A DNA stretch of 64,000 nucleotides. It comes from Streptomyces sp. R21. GTDB lineage: Bacteria > Actinomycetota > Actinomycetes > Streptomycetales > Streptomycetaceae. Each line of letters opens with the position of its first letter. The stretch's first letter is position 1. The DNA lies in the NCBI RefSeq assembly GCF_041051975.1, contig NZ_CP163435.1, forward strand, positions 3,286,001 through 3,350,000, in the 5' to 3' direction. The notes under the pieces are model-generated. The model worked only from the letters and a program-made list of their open reading frames with translations. It searched no databases and was not told the DNA's origin. Below are positions 6,885-16,250 of the stretch, piece by piece. The position numbers and the translations under genes were made by a program.

Positions 6885-8120
6885 CTACTTCACGGCACCG
6901 CCCGCTTTCCACTCCTTCCAGCCCATGTTCCACCCTCCGAGTCCGTTGTCGGGAGCGACCTTTTTGTCATTGCTGTGGACGACCTCGATGACGTCGCCGA
7001 TGAGGCTGCGGTCGAAGAACCAGCCCGCGGGCGTGTCCGAGCTGCCGCCCTTCACGTCCTTGAGGCCCACACAGCCGTGGCTGACATTGGTGTTGCCGAA
7101 GCTGCTCGGCGCCCAGTAGTTGCCGTGCAGGAAGGTCCCGGAGTCGGTCAGCCGCATCGCGTGCGGGACGTCCGGGATGTCGTACTCGCCGCCGAAGCCG
7201 ACCGTGCGGCTGTTCATCCGGGTCACTTCCAGCATCTCGGTGACCACCATTTTCCCGTTGTACGTCGTCGTCTTCGGAGCGCCCGCCGTGATCGGCACCG
7301 TCGCGAGAAGATCGCCGTCGCGGCGTACCTGCATGGTGTGCGCGGTGGCGTCGACGAGGGAGACCTGGCTGCGGCCGACGGTGAACGAGAAGGATTTGTA
7401 CTGGAGTCCGTAGACGCCGGGCGCGCCCTCCACGTCCCGCAGCCGCAGGTCGACCGTCACCTTGGTCCCGGTCTTCCAGTAGGTCTCCGGCCGGAAGTCG
7501 ACGCGGTCCTTGCCGAACCAGTGCGGGCGGATCGCCACGGCGGGCTTCGCCTCGACGCGGATCGCGCGCTCGACGGCCGCCCGGTTCTCGATCTCCCGGT
7601 TGAACTCCAGCGAAACGATCATTCCGGTGCCGACGGTGGAACGGTCCTCGGGGGTCACGTACCCGATGAACCGCTCCCCCGGGACGTACGTCGTGAACGT
7701 CGTGTGCCGTGCCGAGCGGCGCCCGTGTCCGTCGAGGGCGACCACGTCCAGGGTGTACTTGGCGGCGAGCGCCAGCCGCTCGGCGTCGGGCTCCCAGGTG
7801 AGCCCGTCCTCGGAGATGTGCCCGGGCACCGGGGTCTCCTGGGCGTCCTGGGAGCGGACGGCCTTCACGGACTCCAGGCGGCCACTGGGCACCCGTACCC
7901 TGATCCGCTCCTCGGGGCGTACGGCCCGGCTGCCGTCGTCGGGCGAGATACGGATGACGTCCTCGGGCGCGCGGGGTTTGCCGAGCACCTGGTCCATCCC
8001 GTCCGACGTGCAGCCGGCGGCCCCGGCCAGCAGGGCGGCCCATGTCAGTGCGGCGGCCAGCGCGGCCCCTGCGCGCCGCGCGCGCGTCTGTGCGTGCATC
8101 ACACAGGGCCCAACGACCAT
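6885..8120 (-). CDS. Second L,D-transpeptidase lipoprotein (paralogue)
   Basis: About 411 residues from ATG 8120, or 404 from ATG 8099; neither start has a well-spaced ribosome site, and the 8099 start gives a cleaner signal peptide. The lipobox is AGAAGC. Two Ig-like domains precede the YkuD domain with SHGCVGLKD (catalytic Cys about residue 350) and TFLHGNYWA. The C-terminal DNGLGGWNMGWKEW matches the neighbouring paralogue, so the pair arose by duplication. Both probably form 3-3 cross-links but may differ in timing. It is divergent from glgX across 135 bp. Confidence 0.93.
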   Translation of the reverse strand: MVVGPCVMHAQTRARRAGAALAAALTWAALLAGAAGCTSDGMDQVLGKPRAPEDVIRISPDDGSRAVRPEERIRVRVPSGRLESVKAVRSQDAQETPVPGHISEDGLTWEPDAERLALAAKYTLDVVALDGHGRRSARHTTFTTYVPGERFIGYVTPEDRSTVGTGMIVSLEFNREIENRAAVERAIRVEAKPAVAIRPHWFGKDRVDFRPETYWKTGTKVTVDLRLRDVEGAPGVYGLQYKSFSFTVGRSQVSLVDATAHTMQVRRDGDLLATVPITAGAPKTTTYNGKMVVTEMLEVTRMNSRTVGFGGEYDIPDVPHAMRLTDSGTFLHGNYWAPSSFGNTNVSHGCVGLKDVKGGSSDTPAGWFFDRSLIGDVIEVVHSNDKKVAPDNGLGGWNMGWKEWKAGGAVK

Positions 8121-8255
8121 GCCCCTCTGGGGAAACGTGAGTGCGAGCCAAGGTCTGGGCAGAACAGTGGGGAGGACGACGCGAAGGGGAGCCGCGGCCG
8201 GGACGCCGTACGCCCGTTTTCGCGCTCGTCCCACCGAGCCGCAGGAGGCTGACAG

Positions 8256-10541
8256 GTGTCGAGCGCAGCCAAGCAGGAGGCAGTTCAGGAAGGGGCGGTC
8301 CCGGAGCAGGCGGCCCCGGAAGGGGTCGCTCCGGGCGGTGGGGCGTCCGCGCACCCCGCCGCCGTGCTGAACGGCGCGCATCACGAGGCGCCGGCCGTGG
8401 CGGTGTGGCCGGGCGCCCCGACCCCGCTCGGGGCGCGCTTTCGCGTGGGCCCCGACGGCGTCGCGGGCACCAACTTCGCGCTGTGGGCGGGCGGGGCGGA
8501 GGCGGTGGAGCTGTGCCTCTTCGACGAACTCGGCGTGGAGAGCCGGGTTCCGCTCACCGAGCTGACGCACGAGATCTGGCACGGCTTCGTGCCCGGGTCC
8601 ATGCCGGGGCAGCGCTACGGCTACCGGGTGCGCGGCCGCTGGGACCCGTGGACCGGCGCCCGCTGGAACCCGGCCAAGCTGCTCCTGGATCCGTACGCCC
8701 GCGCGGTGGACGGCGACTTCAGCCTGCCGCCCGAGGTGTACGCGCATGTGCGCGACTGGCCCCAGCAGCAGGTCGCGGACACCGTGCGCGACGACCGGGA
8801 CTCCGCGCCGTACGTCCCCAAGGGCGTCGTCGTGCACGATGACGACGACTGGTCGGACGACCGCCGCCCCAAGACACCGTGGGCGGACTCGGTGATCTAC
8901 GAGATGCACGTGCGCGGATTCACCAAGCTGCATCCGGGGATTCCGGAGGAACTGCGGGGCACCTACGCCGGGTTGGCGCACCCGGCCGCGATCGAGCACC
9001 TCGTGAAGCTCGGCGTGACCGCCGTCGAGCTGCTTCCGGTGCATCAATTCGCCCACGAGGACCATCTGTTGAGGAAGGGGCTGCGCAACTACTGGGGCTA
9101 CAACTCGATCGGCTACTTCGCCCCGCACGCGGCCTACGCGGCGTCCGGGACGACGGGCGAGCAGGTCGGCGAGTTCAAGCGCATGGTGCGCGCCCTGCAC
9201 GCCGCCGGGATCGAGGTCATCCTCGACGTGGTCTACAACCACACCGCGGAGGCGGGTGAGCTGGGCCCGATGCTGTCGTTGCGCGGCATCGACAACCGGG
9301 GCTACTACCGGCTCCAGCCGGACGCCCGGAGGTACGCGGACTACACGGGCTGCGGCAACACCCTGCACGTCGTGCAGCCGCACGTACTGCGGCTGATCAC
9401 CGACTCGCTGCGCTACTGGGTGACGGAGATGGGGGTGGACGGCTTCCGCTTCGATCTGGCCGCCGCGCTGGCGCGGTCGATGCACGACGTCGACATGCTG
9501 TCGCCGTTCCTGGCCGTCATCGCCCAGGACCCGGTGCTGCGGCGGGTGAAGCTGATCGCGGAGCCCTGGGACGTGGGCTCGGGCGGCTACCAGGTGGGCG
9601 CGTTCCCGCCGCTGTGGACGGAGTGGAACGACCGCTACCGCAATGCCGTACGGGACTTCTGGCGGGGCGCGCTGCCGGACGTACGGGATCTCGGGTACCG
9701 CCTGTCGGGGTCGAGCGACCTGTACGCGTGGGGCGGGCGGCGGCCGTACGCCTCGGTGAACTTCGTGACGGCCCACGACGGCTTCACCCTGCGCGACCTG
9801 GTCTCCTACGAGCGCAAGCACAACGAGGCGAACGGGGAGGGCAACCGGGACGGCACGGACGACAACCGCGCCTGGAACTGCGGGGCCGAGGGCGAGACGG
9901 ACGACGAGCGCGTACGGGCCCTGCGGCGACGGCAGTTGAGGAACCTGCTGACGACGCTGCTGCTGTCGACGGGCGTGCCGATGCTGGTCGCGGGCGACGA
10001 ACTCGGGCGCACGCAGCGGGGCAGCAACAACGCGTACTGCCAGGACAACGAGATCAGCTGGGTCGACTGGAGCCTGCTGGAGGAGCCGGGCTGGCGGGCC
10101 CTGTTCGACCTCACCTCCCGGCTGATCGAGCTGAGGCACCGTCACCCGGTGCTGCGGCGACGGGCGTTCTTCTCGGGGCGGGCCCACTCGGCGGACGGGC
10201 TGCGGGACCTGGCGTGGTTCACGGCGCGGGGCACCGAGATGACGGAACGGGACTGGTACGCCCCCGCCGCCACGCTCGGCATGTACCTCTCCGGGCGGGA
10301 CATCCCCGGCCGCGACGAGCGGGGCGCGCCCTTCCTCGACGACAGCTTCCTGGCGGTCCTGCACGCCGGGGACCGGCCGGCGAGCTTCGTCCTGCCGGGG
10401 CCGCCGTGGGCGGAGCGGTACGAGGTGGTCGTCGACACCTCGCGGGAGGAGCAGGGAGCGGCGCCGGGCGTGACGCACCGGGCGGGGGCGACGATCACGG
10501 TGCCGGCGCGGGCCGTGCTGTTGTTGCGGGTGTCCGGGTGA
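8256..10541 (+). CDS. glgX: Glycogen debranching enzyme GlgX
   Basis: A 761-residue GH13_11 enzyme that hydrolyses alpha-1,6 branches of phosphorylase-trimmed glycogen in the cytoplasm. It has an N-terminal CBM48-like domain (about residues 60-180), then the TIM barrel with nucleophile D400 in GFRFDLA, acid/base E436 in IAEPWD, and D508 in TAHDG. The motif WGYNSIGYFAPHAAYA is typical of GlgX and isoamylases. The first 45 residues are an Ala/Pro/Gly-rich tail. GTG 8256 has AGGAGG 7 nt upstream. It works with GlgP, encoded 17 kb away on the opposite strand. It ends 8 bp from the convergent response regulator. Confidence 0.95.
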   Translation: MSSAAKQEAVQEGAVPEQAAPEGVAPGGGASAHPAAVLNGAHHEAPAVAVWPGAPTPLGARFRVGPDGVAGTNFALWAGGAEAVELCLFDELGVESRVPLTELTHEIWHGFVPGSMPGQRYGYRVRGRWDPWTGARWNPAKLLLDPYARAVDGDFSLPPEVYAHVRDWPQQQVADTVRDDRDSAPYVPKGVVVHDDDDWSDDRRPKTPWADSVIYEMHVRGFTKLHPGIPEELRGTYAGLAHPAAIEHLVKLGVTAVELLPVHQFAHEDHLLRKGLRNYWGYNSIGYFAPHAAYAASGTTGEQVGEFKRMVRALHAAGIEVILDVVYNHTAEAGELGPMLSLRGIDNRGYYRLQPDARRYADYTGCGNTLHVVQPHVLRLITDSLRYWVTEMGVDGFRFDLAAALARSMHDVDMLSPFLAVIAQDPVLRRVKLIAEPWDVGSGGYQVGAFPPLWTEWNDRYRNAVRDFWRGALPDVRDLGYRLSGSSDLYAWGGRRPYASVNFVTAHDGFTLRDLVSYERKHNEANGEGNRDGTDDNRAWNCGAEGETDDERVRALRRRQLRNLLTTLLLSTGVPMLVAGDELGRTQRGSNNAYCQDNEISWVDWSLLEEPGWRALFDLTSRLIELRHRHPVLRRRAFFSGRAHSADGLRDLAWFTARGTEMTERDWYAPAATLGMYLSGRDIPGRDERGAPFLDDSFLAVLHAGDRPASFVLPGPPWAERYEVVVDTSREEQGAAPGVTHRAGATITVPARAVLLLRVSG

Positions 10542-10549
10542 CCTCCTGA

Positions 10550-11194
10550 TCAGCCCAGGATTCCCCGGTCGTACGCCACCGCCACCGCGGCCGCCCGGTC
10601 CTTGACGCCCAACTTGGCGTACAGGTGGGTGAGATGGGTCTTCACGGTCGCCTCGCTGATGAAGAGTTCGCGGGCGATCTCTCGGTTGGAGGTGCCCTTG
10701 GCGACCAGGGCGAGCACTTCGCGCTCGCGGGCGGAGAGCGACTCGTTGCCGGGAGCCCCGGGGGCGCGGACCGCGGAGACCAGGCGGGAGGCGACGGCCG
10801 GGGAGAGGACGGTGCGGCCCTGCGCCGCCGCGCGGACGGCGGTGAACAGCTCGTCGCGCGGGGCGTCCTTGAGCAGGTAGCCCGTGGCGCCCGCCTCGAT
10901 CGCGGGGAGCGTGTCGGAGTCGGTGTCGTACGTGGTGAGGACGAGGACCTTCGCCCGGGCACCGTCGCGCGTCAGTCGGGCGATGGCCTCGACCCCGCCG
11001 CCGCCCGGCATGCGCAGGTCCATCAGGACCACGTCCGGGTCGAGAACCGCGGTCCGTTCGACCGCCTCGACGCCGTTCGACGCCTCGCCGAGGACCCGGA
11101 ATCCGGGCTCGGACTCGAACATGCCGCGCAGACCGTCCCGTACGACGGGATGGTCGTCTACGACGAGCAGGGTGATCAGGGCGTCATCCGTCAT
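10550..11194 (-). CDS. NarL/LuxR-family response regulator
   Basis: 214 residues. The receiver domain has the acidic pair D13-D14, phospho-acceptor D59 in VVLMDLRMPG, and the switch lysine in LLKDAP. A LuxR-type HTH follows (LSAREREVLALVAKGTS ... ATVKTHL). It is the last gene of a four-gene minus-strand operon and overlaps the kinase stop by 11 bp, so it is translationally coupled to its partner. By analogy with similar operons it should activate the ABC-2 exporter genes at the head of the operon in response to membrane-active compounds; this is inferred. Confidence 0.94.
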   Translation of the reverse strand: MTDDALITLLVVDDHPVVRDGLRGMFESEPGFRVLGEASNGVEAVERTAVLDPDVVLMDLRMPGGGGVEAIARLTRDGARAKVLVLTTYDTDSDTLPAIEAGATGYLLKDAPRDELFTAVRAAAQGRTVLSPAVASRLVSAVRAPGAPGNESLSAREREVLALVAKGTSNREIARELFISEATVKTHLTHLYAKLGVKDRAAAVAVAYDRGILG

Positions 11195-12533
11195 GGCGGA
11201 CCAACGGTACGCGAGCCGACACCGCCGTGCCGTGCCCCGGCTCCGATTCGACGGCGAGGGAGCCCACGATGCGCTCGGCACGGGCCCGCATGCCGTCGAG
11301 GCCGAAGCCGCCGCTGCCGGTGCGGGCGGGGACGGCGAGCGGGTCGAAGCCCCGGCCGTCGTCACGGATGTCGAGGACGACCTCGTCGCCCATGAAGCTC
11401 AGCGTGACCCCGGCGCGGGTGGCCGCCGCGTGCCGGGCGGCGTTGGACAGGGCTTCCTGGGCGATGCGCAACAGGGTGGCCGATACCTCGTCGTGGAGTT
11501 GTTCGGCGGTGCCGGTGACGGTGAACTCGGCGCGGACACCGGTGCGTTCGCCCCATTCGGCGACCGTGCTCCTGAGCGCCTCGGGCAGGCCGTTGTCGGC
11601 GAGGGCCACCGGGGCGAGGTTCTGCACGGAGCGGCGGGCCTCGCCGAGGCTGTGCCGGGCGAGGTCGGCGGCGCGTTCGAGGTGCTCCCGGGCGGCGGCC
11701 GGGTCGGGGGTGCCCGCGACGACCTGGAGCTGGGCGATGATCCCGGTCAGGCCCTGCGCGATCGTGTCGTGGATCTCGGCGGCGAGACGGCGGCGTTCGT
11801 CCGCGACCCCGGCCTCCCGCGCCTGGACGAGGAGTTGGGCGTGCAGGGCGGCGTTCTCGTCGAGGGCCTGCTGCAACGCCGTGTTGGTGCGTTCGAGTTC
11901 GGCGATGGTGTCGGTCTGGACGCGGGTGCGCTCGTCGTCCTGGGCGGCGAGGCGGCTGAAGACGACGAGCAGGCCGACGTTGACGCCGAGCACCAGGCCG
12001 AAGCCGAGCCAGAGCACCCCGCTCTGCGGCGGCATCCCGCCGACCTGGGCGCCGGCCATGGTGACGGCGGTGGCAAAGAGACCCAGCCTCACCAGGCGGG
12101 GACGCAGCAGCCGGCCGACGTCGTAGTACCCGGCGACGGCGTAGAAGGCGAAGAAGGGGTTGAGCCAGCAGAGGGCGAAGCCGAGGGCCCAGCGGACCGA
12201 GTAGTAGACGGTGCCCGCCGTGGACGGACCCGGCCGGCTCCGCGCCGCCCTGCCCCACACCAGCTGAAGGGCGAGTGCCGTGAGCACAAGGACGGCGCAT
12301 GCGTACTCCTCGCCCCTGGCCATGCCCACGGCGGCGGCCGAGACGGCGCAGGCGAGGGTCCCGACGGCCAGCAGCCCGTACGGCGCCCAGCGGTGGAACG
12401 CCGCCCGCCGCGGCGCGACCATCACGTCGTGCGCCCTGGTCGCGATGCCCGGCATCGCGGTCATGACCGCCGTCGTACCGCCCGCCCGTGCTCCGTCGGT
12501 CACGGCCCCCTCCACCCCCGCCTTGTCCGCCAT
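11184..12533 (-). CDS. Membrane histidine kinase (HisKA_3 type)
   Basis: About 449 residues from ATG 12533, which lies 27 bp after the permease stop; the open frame extends further but would overlap the permease. The N-terminal half has four to five hydrophobic segments and no obvious extracytoplasmic sensor domain, as in intramembrane-sensing kinases. After a coiled coil comes the HisKA_3 box EIHDTIAQGL with the phospho-accepting His, then a HATPase domain (ALSNAARH, DDGRGFD, GFGLDGMRARAE). It phosphorylates the overlapping NarL-type regulator. The signal is unknown, probably sensed with the adjacent ABC permease. Confidence 0.92.
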   Translation of the reverse strand: MADKAGVEGAVTDGARAGGTTAVMTAMPGIATRAHDVMVAPRRAAFHRWAPYGLLAVGTLACAVSAAAVGMARGEEYACAVLVLTALALQLVWGRAARSRPGPSTAGTVYYSVRWALGFALCWLNPFFAFYAVAGYYDVGRLLRPRLVRLGLFATAVTMAGAQVGGMPPQSGVLWLGFGLVLGVNVGLLVVFSRLAAQDDERTRVQTDTIAELERTNTALQQALDENAALHAQLLVQAREAGVADERRRLAAEIHDTIAQGLTGIIAQLQVVAGTPDPAAAREHLERAADLARHSLGEARRSVQNLAPVALADNGLPEALRSTVAEWGERTGVRAEFTVTGTAEQLHDEVSATLLRIAQEALSNAARHAAATRAGVTLSFMGDEVVLDIRDDGRGFDPLAVPARTGSGGFGLDGMRARAERIVGSLAVESEPGHGTAVSARVPLVRHDG

Positions 12534-12559
12534 GGCCCCAGTCTCGTGCACGGCCGGGG

Positions 12560-13354
12560 TCACTCCCAGCGGAACCAGCGCGTCGCCGCGCCGGACAGCA
12601 GCAGGATCCACATCACCAGCACACCCAGGTGGGTCCAGCCCGGCCAGTGGCCCGCCGCCGCCCGGTTCAGGGCCTCGGCGGCGGCACCGAACGGCGTGTA
12701 CCCGACGATCCGGGCGAGGGTGTCCGGCATGGCCTGCACCGGCAGCCACACGCCCGCGCAGAACATCATCGGGAAGAACACGGCCGACCCGATCGCCCCC
12801 GCGATCTTCGTCGTACGGGACAGGGCGGAGACCACCCCGCCGAGCGCGAGGGCGACGAGCACGGCGAGCAGCAGGGCCAGCGCGTAGCCGAAGGGCTGCT
12901 TCGGCAGGCGTACGTCGAAGGCGATCCTGCCGACCGCGAGGGCGGACAGCGCCGACGCCAGGGCGGCCCCTCCGTAGACCAGCATCTGCGCGGACAGCAG
13001 GGCGCCCGGCCGTACGGGCGTGGCGGACATCCGGCGCAGGATGCCGCGCTCGCGGTAGCCGGTGAGGGTCTGGGGCATCGACTGGAGCCCTCCCACGATC
13101 AGGCCGACCAGCACGGTGACCGGTACGTACGCGTCGACCGGCCGCAGCCCGCCGTAGGAGGAGTCGGCCTCGCGGAAGGACGGGATGGAACCGAGGATCA
13201 CCAGGAGGAGGGTGGGGAACAGCATGACCCAGAAGAGGGCGGCCGGTTCGCGGCGGAAGAGCCGGATCTCGGTGCGCAGGACGGCGGGGTTCAGGGCGGT
13301 TTTCCTTGCGGAGTTCGCGGTGGTGTTCACGGCGGGGTTCGCGAGGGTGCTCAT
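12560..13354 (-). CDS. ABC-2 type transporter permease
   Basis: 264 residues with about six transmembrane segments and the ABC2_membrane layout: a cytoplasmic N-terminus (LRTEIRLFRREPAALFWVMLFPT), the conserved GYRERGILRRMSATPVRP loop after the second span, and the VWLPVQAMPD amphipathic segment near the end. It pairs with the upstream ATPase gene, whose stop overlaps its start by 4 bp. This is a DrrB-like exporter of drugs or lipids; the substrate is unknown. Confidence 0.93.
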   Translation of the reverse strand: MSTLANPAVNTTANSARKTALNPAVLRTEIRLFRREPAALFWVMLFPTLLLVILGSIPSFREADSSYGGLRPVDAYVPVTVLVGLIVGGLQSMPQTLTGYRERGILRRMSATPVRPGALLSAQMLVYGGAALASALSALAVGRIAFDVRLPKQPFGYALALLLAVLVALALGGVVSALSRTTKIAGAIGSAVFFPMMFCAGVWLPVQAMPDTLARIVGYTPFGAAAEALNRAAAGHWPGWTHLGVLVMWILLLSGAATRWFRWE

Positions 13355-14262
13355 GCTGCGGTCTCCGTCAGGTCGAGGAACGCGTCGTCCAAGGTGGCGT
13401 CGGTGACGCGGAGTTGGTGGGCGGTGACGCGATGGCGGGCGAGCAGCGTGATGACCGCGTTGACCGTCTCGTCGGTGCCGGACAGGGTGAGGCGGCCGTC
13501 CTTGTGCTCGACGGACGCGAGGGCGGGGAGCGTGTTCAGGTCACGCTCGTCCAGCGGGGCGGACGGCGTGAAGCTGATGACCGTGGAGCCCGCCGAGCGG
13601 CGGATCAGTCCGGCCGGGGTGTCAAGGGCGGCGACCCGCCCCTGGTCGATCACGGCGATCCGGTCGCACAGCCGCTGCGCCTCCTCCATGAAGTGCGTGA
13701 CGAGGAGGACGGTGACACCGCTCGCGCGGACGTCCTCGATGAGTTGCCAGGTGTCACGGCGGGCCCGTGGGTCCAGGCCGGTGGTCAGCTCGTCGAGGAC
13801 GACGACCCGGGGGTCGCCGACGAGGGCGAGCGCGATGAACAGGCGCTGTTTCTGGCCACCGCTGAGCTTGGCGAAGCGCGTGCCGAGCTGCGCGGTGAGG
13901 CCGAGGCGTTCGGCGAGCGGGCGCCAGTCGGCCGGGCGCGGATAGAAGGCGGCGTACAGCTCCAGCGCCTCGCGGACGGTGAGCTTCGCCTGGAGTTCGC
14001 TCTCCTGGAGCTGGGCTCCGAGGACGCGGGCGACCTTCTCGTGGTCGGCGACCGGGTCGAGTCCGGTGACGCGGACGCGGCCGGCGTCGGGGACGCGCAG
14101 GCCCTCGACACACTCGACGGTGGTGGTCTTGCCGGCGCCGTTCGGGCCGAGGATCCCGAAGATCTCGCCCTCCTCGACGGCGAAGGAGACACCGTCGACG
14201 ACGGTCCGGCCGCCGTAGGACTTGCGCAGTCCGCTGACTTCGATGACGGGTGTGGCTGACAT
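13351..14262 (-). CDS. ABC-2 exporter ATP-binding protein (DrrA-like)
   Basis: 303 residues from ATG 14262. Walker A is GPNGAGKTTT, the signature is LSGGQKQRL, Walker B is VVVLDELTTGLD and the H-loop is VTHFMEE. A C-terminal extension of about 80 residues is typical of DrrA/CcmA-type ATPases. It is the first gene of the operon with permease, kinase and regulator. The region upstream carries a nearly perfect 22-bp palindrome (14319-14340), a plausible binding site for the operon's own response regulator. The longer open frame upstream of 14262 has no supporting start. Confidence 0.95.
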   Translation of the reverse strand: MSATPVIEVSGLRKSYGGRTVVDGVSFAVEEGEIFGILGPNGAGKTTTVECVEGLRVPDAGRVRVTGLDPVADHEKVARVLGAQLQESELQAKLTVREALELYAAFYPRPADWRPLAERLGLTAQLGTRFAKLSGGQKQRLFIALALVGDPRVVVLDELTTGLDPRARRDTWQLIEDVRASGVTVLLVTHFMEEAQRLCDRIAVIDQGRVAALDTPAGLIRRSAGSTVISFTPSAPLDERDLNTLPALASVEHKDGRLTLSGTDETVNAVITLLARHRVTAHQLRVTDATLDDAFLDLTETAA

Positions 14263-14318
14263 GCTTCGAGAATCCCGGCCCAGCGGGTCCCGGCACATCG
14301 GCCATCGCGCTCGAAGGG

Positions 14319-14340
14319 GCATCAGCCGATCGGTTGATGC
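14319..14340 (-). promoter_or_regulatory. 22-bp near-perfect palindrome upstream of the ABC/two-component operon
   Basis: Arms GCATCA...TGATGC flank the self-complementary core CCGATCGG, with one mismatched pair (g/t) between core and arms. It lies 57 bp upstream of the ATPase ATG on the minus strand and 129 bp before the divergent exporter gene. It is a candidate operator for the NarL-type regulator at 10550-11194. Confidence 0.5.
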
Positions 14341-14454
14341 GGGGGTACGACTCCGGGGGATCTCGGGGTTCGATCCCTCGAACGTGCAGGTCGTAGGACC
14401 AAGGACCGGACTCGGTCCGGCCAAAACTCGGTGGGCGTTGTCAGTGCCGATCCG

Positions 14455-14460
14455 TAGGCT
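14455..14460 (+). promoter_or_regulatory. Candidate -10 of a leaderless exporter transcript
   Basis: TAGGCT is followed by 8 nt and then ATG 14469, with no ribosome site between them. This spacing fits transcription starting at the start codon. No clear -35 is visible. Confidence 0.35.
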
Positions 14461-14468
14461 CGCCCCTG

Positions 14469-16250
14469 ATGCCCACGACACGTGCAACCACCAAGGATCA
14501 CTCCGCCGTACGGACGCTGCTGCGCCTGTGGCCGTATGTGCGGCCGGTACGGCTGCGGCTGTTCACCGCCGCCTTCGTGGCGGTCGTGGCATCGTGTCTG
14601 GGTTTGGTGATCCCGCTCGTCCTGAAGTGGCTCGTGGACGGGCCGGTGGCCGACCGGGACACCCGGGGCATCTGGCTGGGCGCGCTGTATCTGCTGCTGC
14701 TCGGGGTCGCGGAGGCGCTGCTGTTCGGTCTGCGGCGTTGGCTGGTGGGACGGCCGCTGGCGAGTGTCGAGGCGGGGATGCGGGCGGATCTCTACCGGCA
14801 TCTCCAGCGGCTGCCGGTCGCCTTCCACGACCGGTGGGCCTCGGGGCAGTTGCTCTCCCGCGGCACGACCGACCTGATGCTGCTGCGCATGTTCCTCGCC
14901 TTCCCGCTGACGTTCCTGCTGGTCAACGCGGTGACGATCGTGGTGGGCGTGACCATCATGCTGCTCCAGGACTGGACGCTGGGCCTGGTGATCCTCGGTC
15001 CGGGCATCCCGGTGATGATCATGTGCTCGCTGTTCGAGGGGCGGTACGCGAAGGTGGCCCGGCGGGCCCAGGACCAGGTCGGTGATCTGACGACGGTCGT
15101 CGAGGAGAGCGTGCTCGGCATCCGGATCATCAAGGGGTTCGGGCAGCACCGCAGCCAGGCCCGCGCGTTCCGGGACCTCTCGTCGACCCTGCGCGGCACG
15201 GAGTTCGACAAGGCGCGGCTCCTCGCCGCCATCTGGGCCGTCATCGTCACCCTGCCCGAACTCGCCATCGGCGCCGCCCTCGTCGTCGGCACCGTCCAGG
15301 TCGCCGACAACGACCTCTCGGCCGGCACCCTGGTCGCCTTCCTCTCCACCGCCCTCGCCCTGCGCTGGCCCGTCGAGTCCATCGGCTTCCTGCTCGCCAT
15401 GAGCCAGGAGGCGGCCACGGCGACGGAGCGGTTCTTCGAGGTGATGGACGAGGAGCCCGAGCCGGCGGACACCCCGGCACCGCGGGTGCCCGCCGCGGCG
15501 GCCGACGGCGGACTCCGCTTCCACGACGTCCGGTTCCGTTACCCCGACGCCCCCGCCGACGCGGCCCCCGTCCTCGACCGCGTCGACCTGCACATTCGCC
15601 CCGGCGAGTCGATGGCCCTGGTGGGCGCGACCGGCACCGGGAAGACGACGCTCACCGCGCTCGTCCCGCGGCTGCACGAGGTGACGTCCGGCCGGATCAC
15701 GCTGGACGGCACGGACATCACGGCGATGCCCCGGGCCCGGCTGCGCGAGCTCGTCGCCGTCGCCTTCGAGGAGCCCACCCTCTTCTCGGCGGGCGTCGGC
15801 GAGAACGTCCTCATGGGCGCCCCGGACGCCGCGGGAGAAGCGGAGCTGGAGCGGGCGCTGGCCGTCGCACAGGCCGACTTCGTGCACGCGCTGCCGCACG
15901 GCACGGCCACCCAGGTCGGCGAGCAGGGCCTGAGCCTGTCCGGCGGGCAGCGCCAGCGTCTCGCCCTGGCCAGGGCCGTCGTCGGCCGCCCCCGCTTCCT
16001 CGTCCTGGACGACCCGCTCTCCGCCCTCGACGTCCACACGGAGGCCGCGGTGGAGGCCGCGCTGCGCCGCGTGCTCGACGGGACGACCGCCCTGATCGTG
16101 GCCCACCGCCCGTCCACGGTGCTGCTCGCCGACCGCGTGGCCCTGCTCTCCGGCGGCCGCATCGCGGCGGTCGGCACCCATCACGAACTGCTGCGCACCA
16201 ACGCCGAGTACGCCTGGCTGATGTCGGGCAGCGAGGAGGACCACCGATGA
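14469..16250 (+). CDS. Heterodimeric ABC exporter half A (degenerate Walker B)
   Basis: 593 residues: a six-span exporter membrane domain (1-310) and one ATPase domain. Walker A is GATGTGKTT (K392), the signature LSGGQ is at 490-494, and the H-loop is VAHRP. Walker B reads LVLDDPLSALD, so the catalytic glutamate is an aspartate (D515). That is the hallmark of the degenerate-site subunit of TM287/288- or TmrAB-type heterodimers. Its intact LSGGQ would complete the active site of the next gene product. The stop overlaps the next start (ATGA). The substrate is likely a drug, lipid or peptide; this is not determinable. Confidence 0.94.
   Translation: MPTTRATTKDHSAVRTLLRLWPYVRPVRLRLFTAAFVAVVASCLGLVIPLVLKWLVDGPVADRDTRGIWLGALYLLLLGVAEALLFGLRRWLVGRPLASVEAGMRADLYRHLQRLPVAFHDRWASGQLLSRGTTDLMLLRMFLAFPLTFLLVNAVTIVVGVTIMLLQDWTLGLVILGPGIPVMIMCSLFEGRYAKVARRAQDQVGDLTTVVEESVLGIRIIKGFGQHRSQARAFRDLSSTLRGTEFDKARLLAAIWAVIVTLPELAIGAALVVGTVQVADNDLSAGTLVAFLSTALALRWPVESIGFLLAMSQEAATATERFFEVMDEEPEPADTPAPRVPAAAADGGLRFHDVRFRYPDAPADAAPVLDRVDLHIRPGESMALVGATGTGKTTLTALVPRLHEVTSGRITLDGTDITAMPRARLRELVAVAFEEPTLFSAGVGENVLMGAPDAAGEAELERALAVAQADFVHALPHGTATQVGEQGLSLSGGQRQRLALARAVVGRPRFLVLDDPLSALDVHTEAAVEAALRRVLDGTTALIVAHRPSTVLLADRVALLSGGRIAAVGTHHELLRTNAEYAWLMSGSEEDHR

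Noticed and set aside
6885..10478. A 1197-codon open frame on the minus strand running through glgX
   Set aside because: Only the first part (to 8120) is a real gene, the second L,D-transpeptidase. The rest is antisense to glgX, Arg/Val/His-rich, and is produced by GC-biased third positions.
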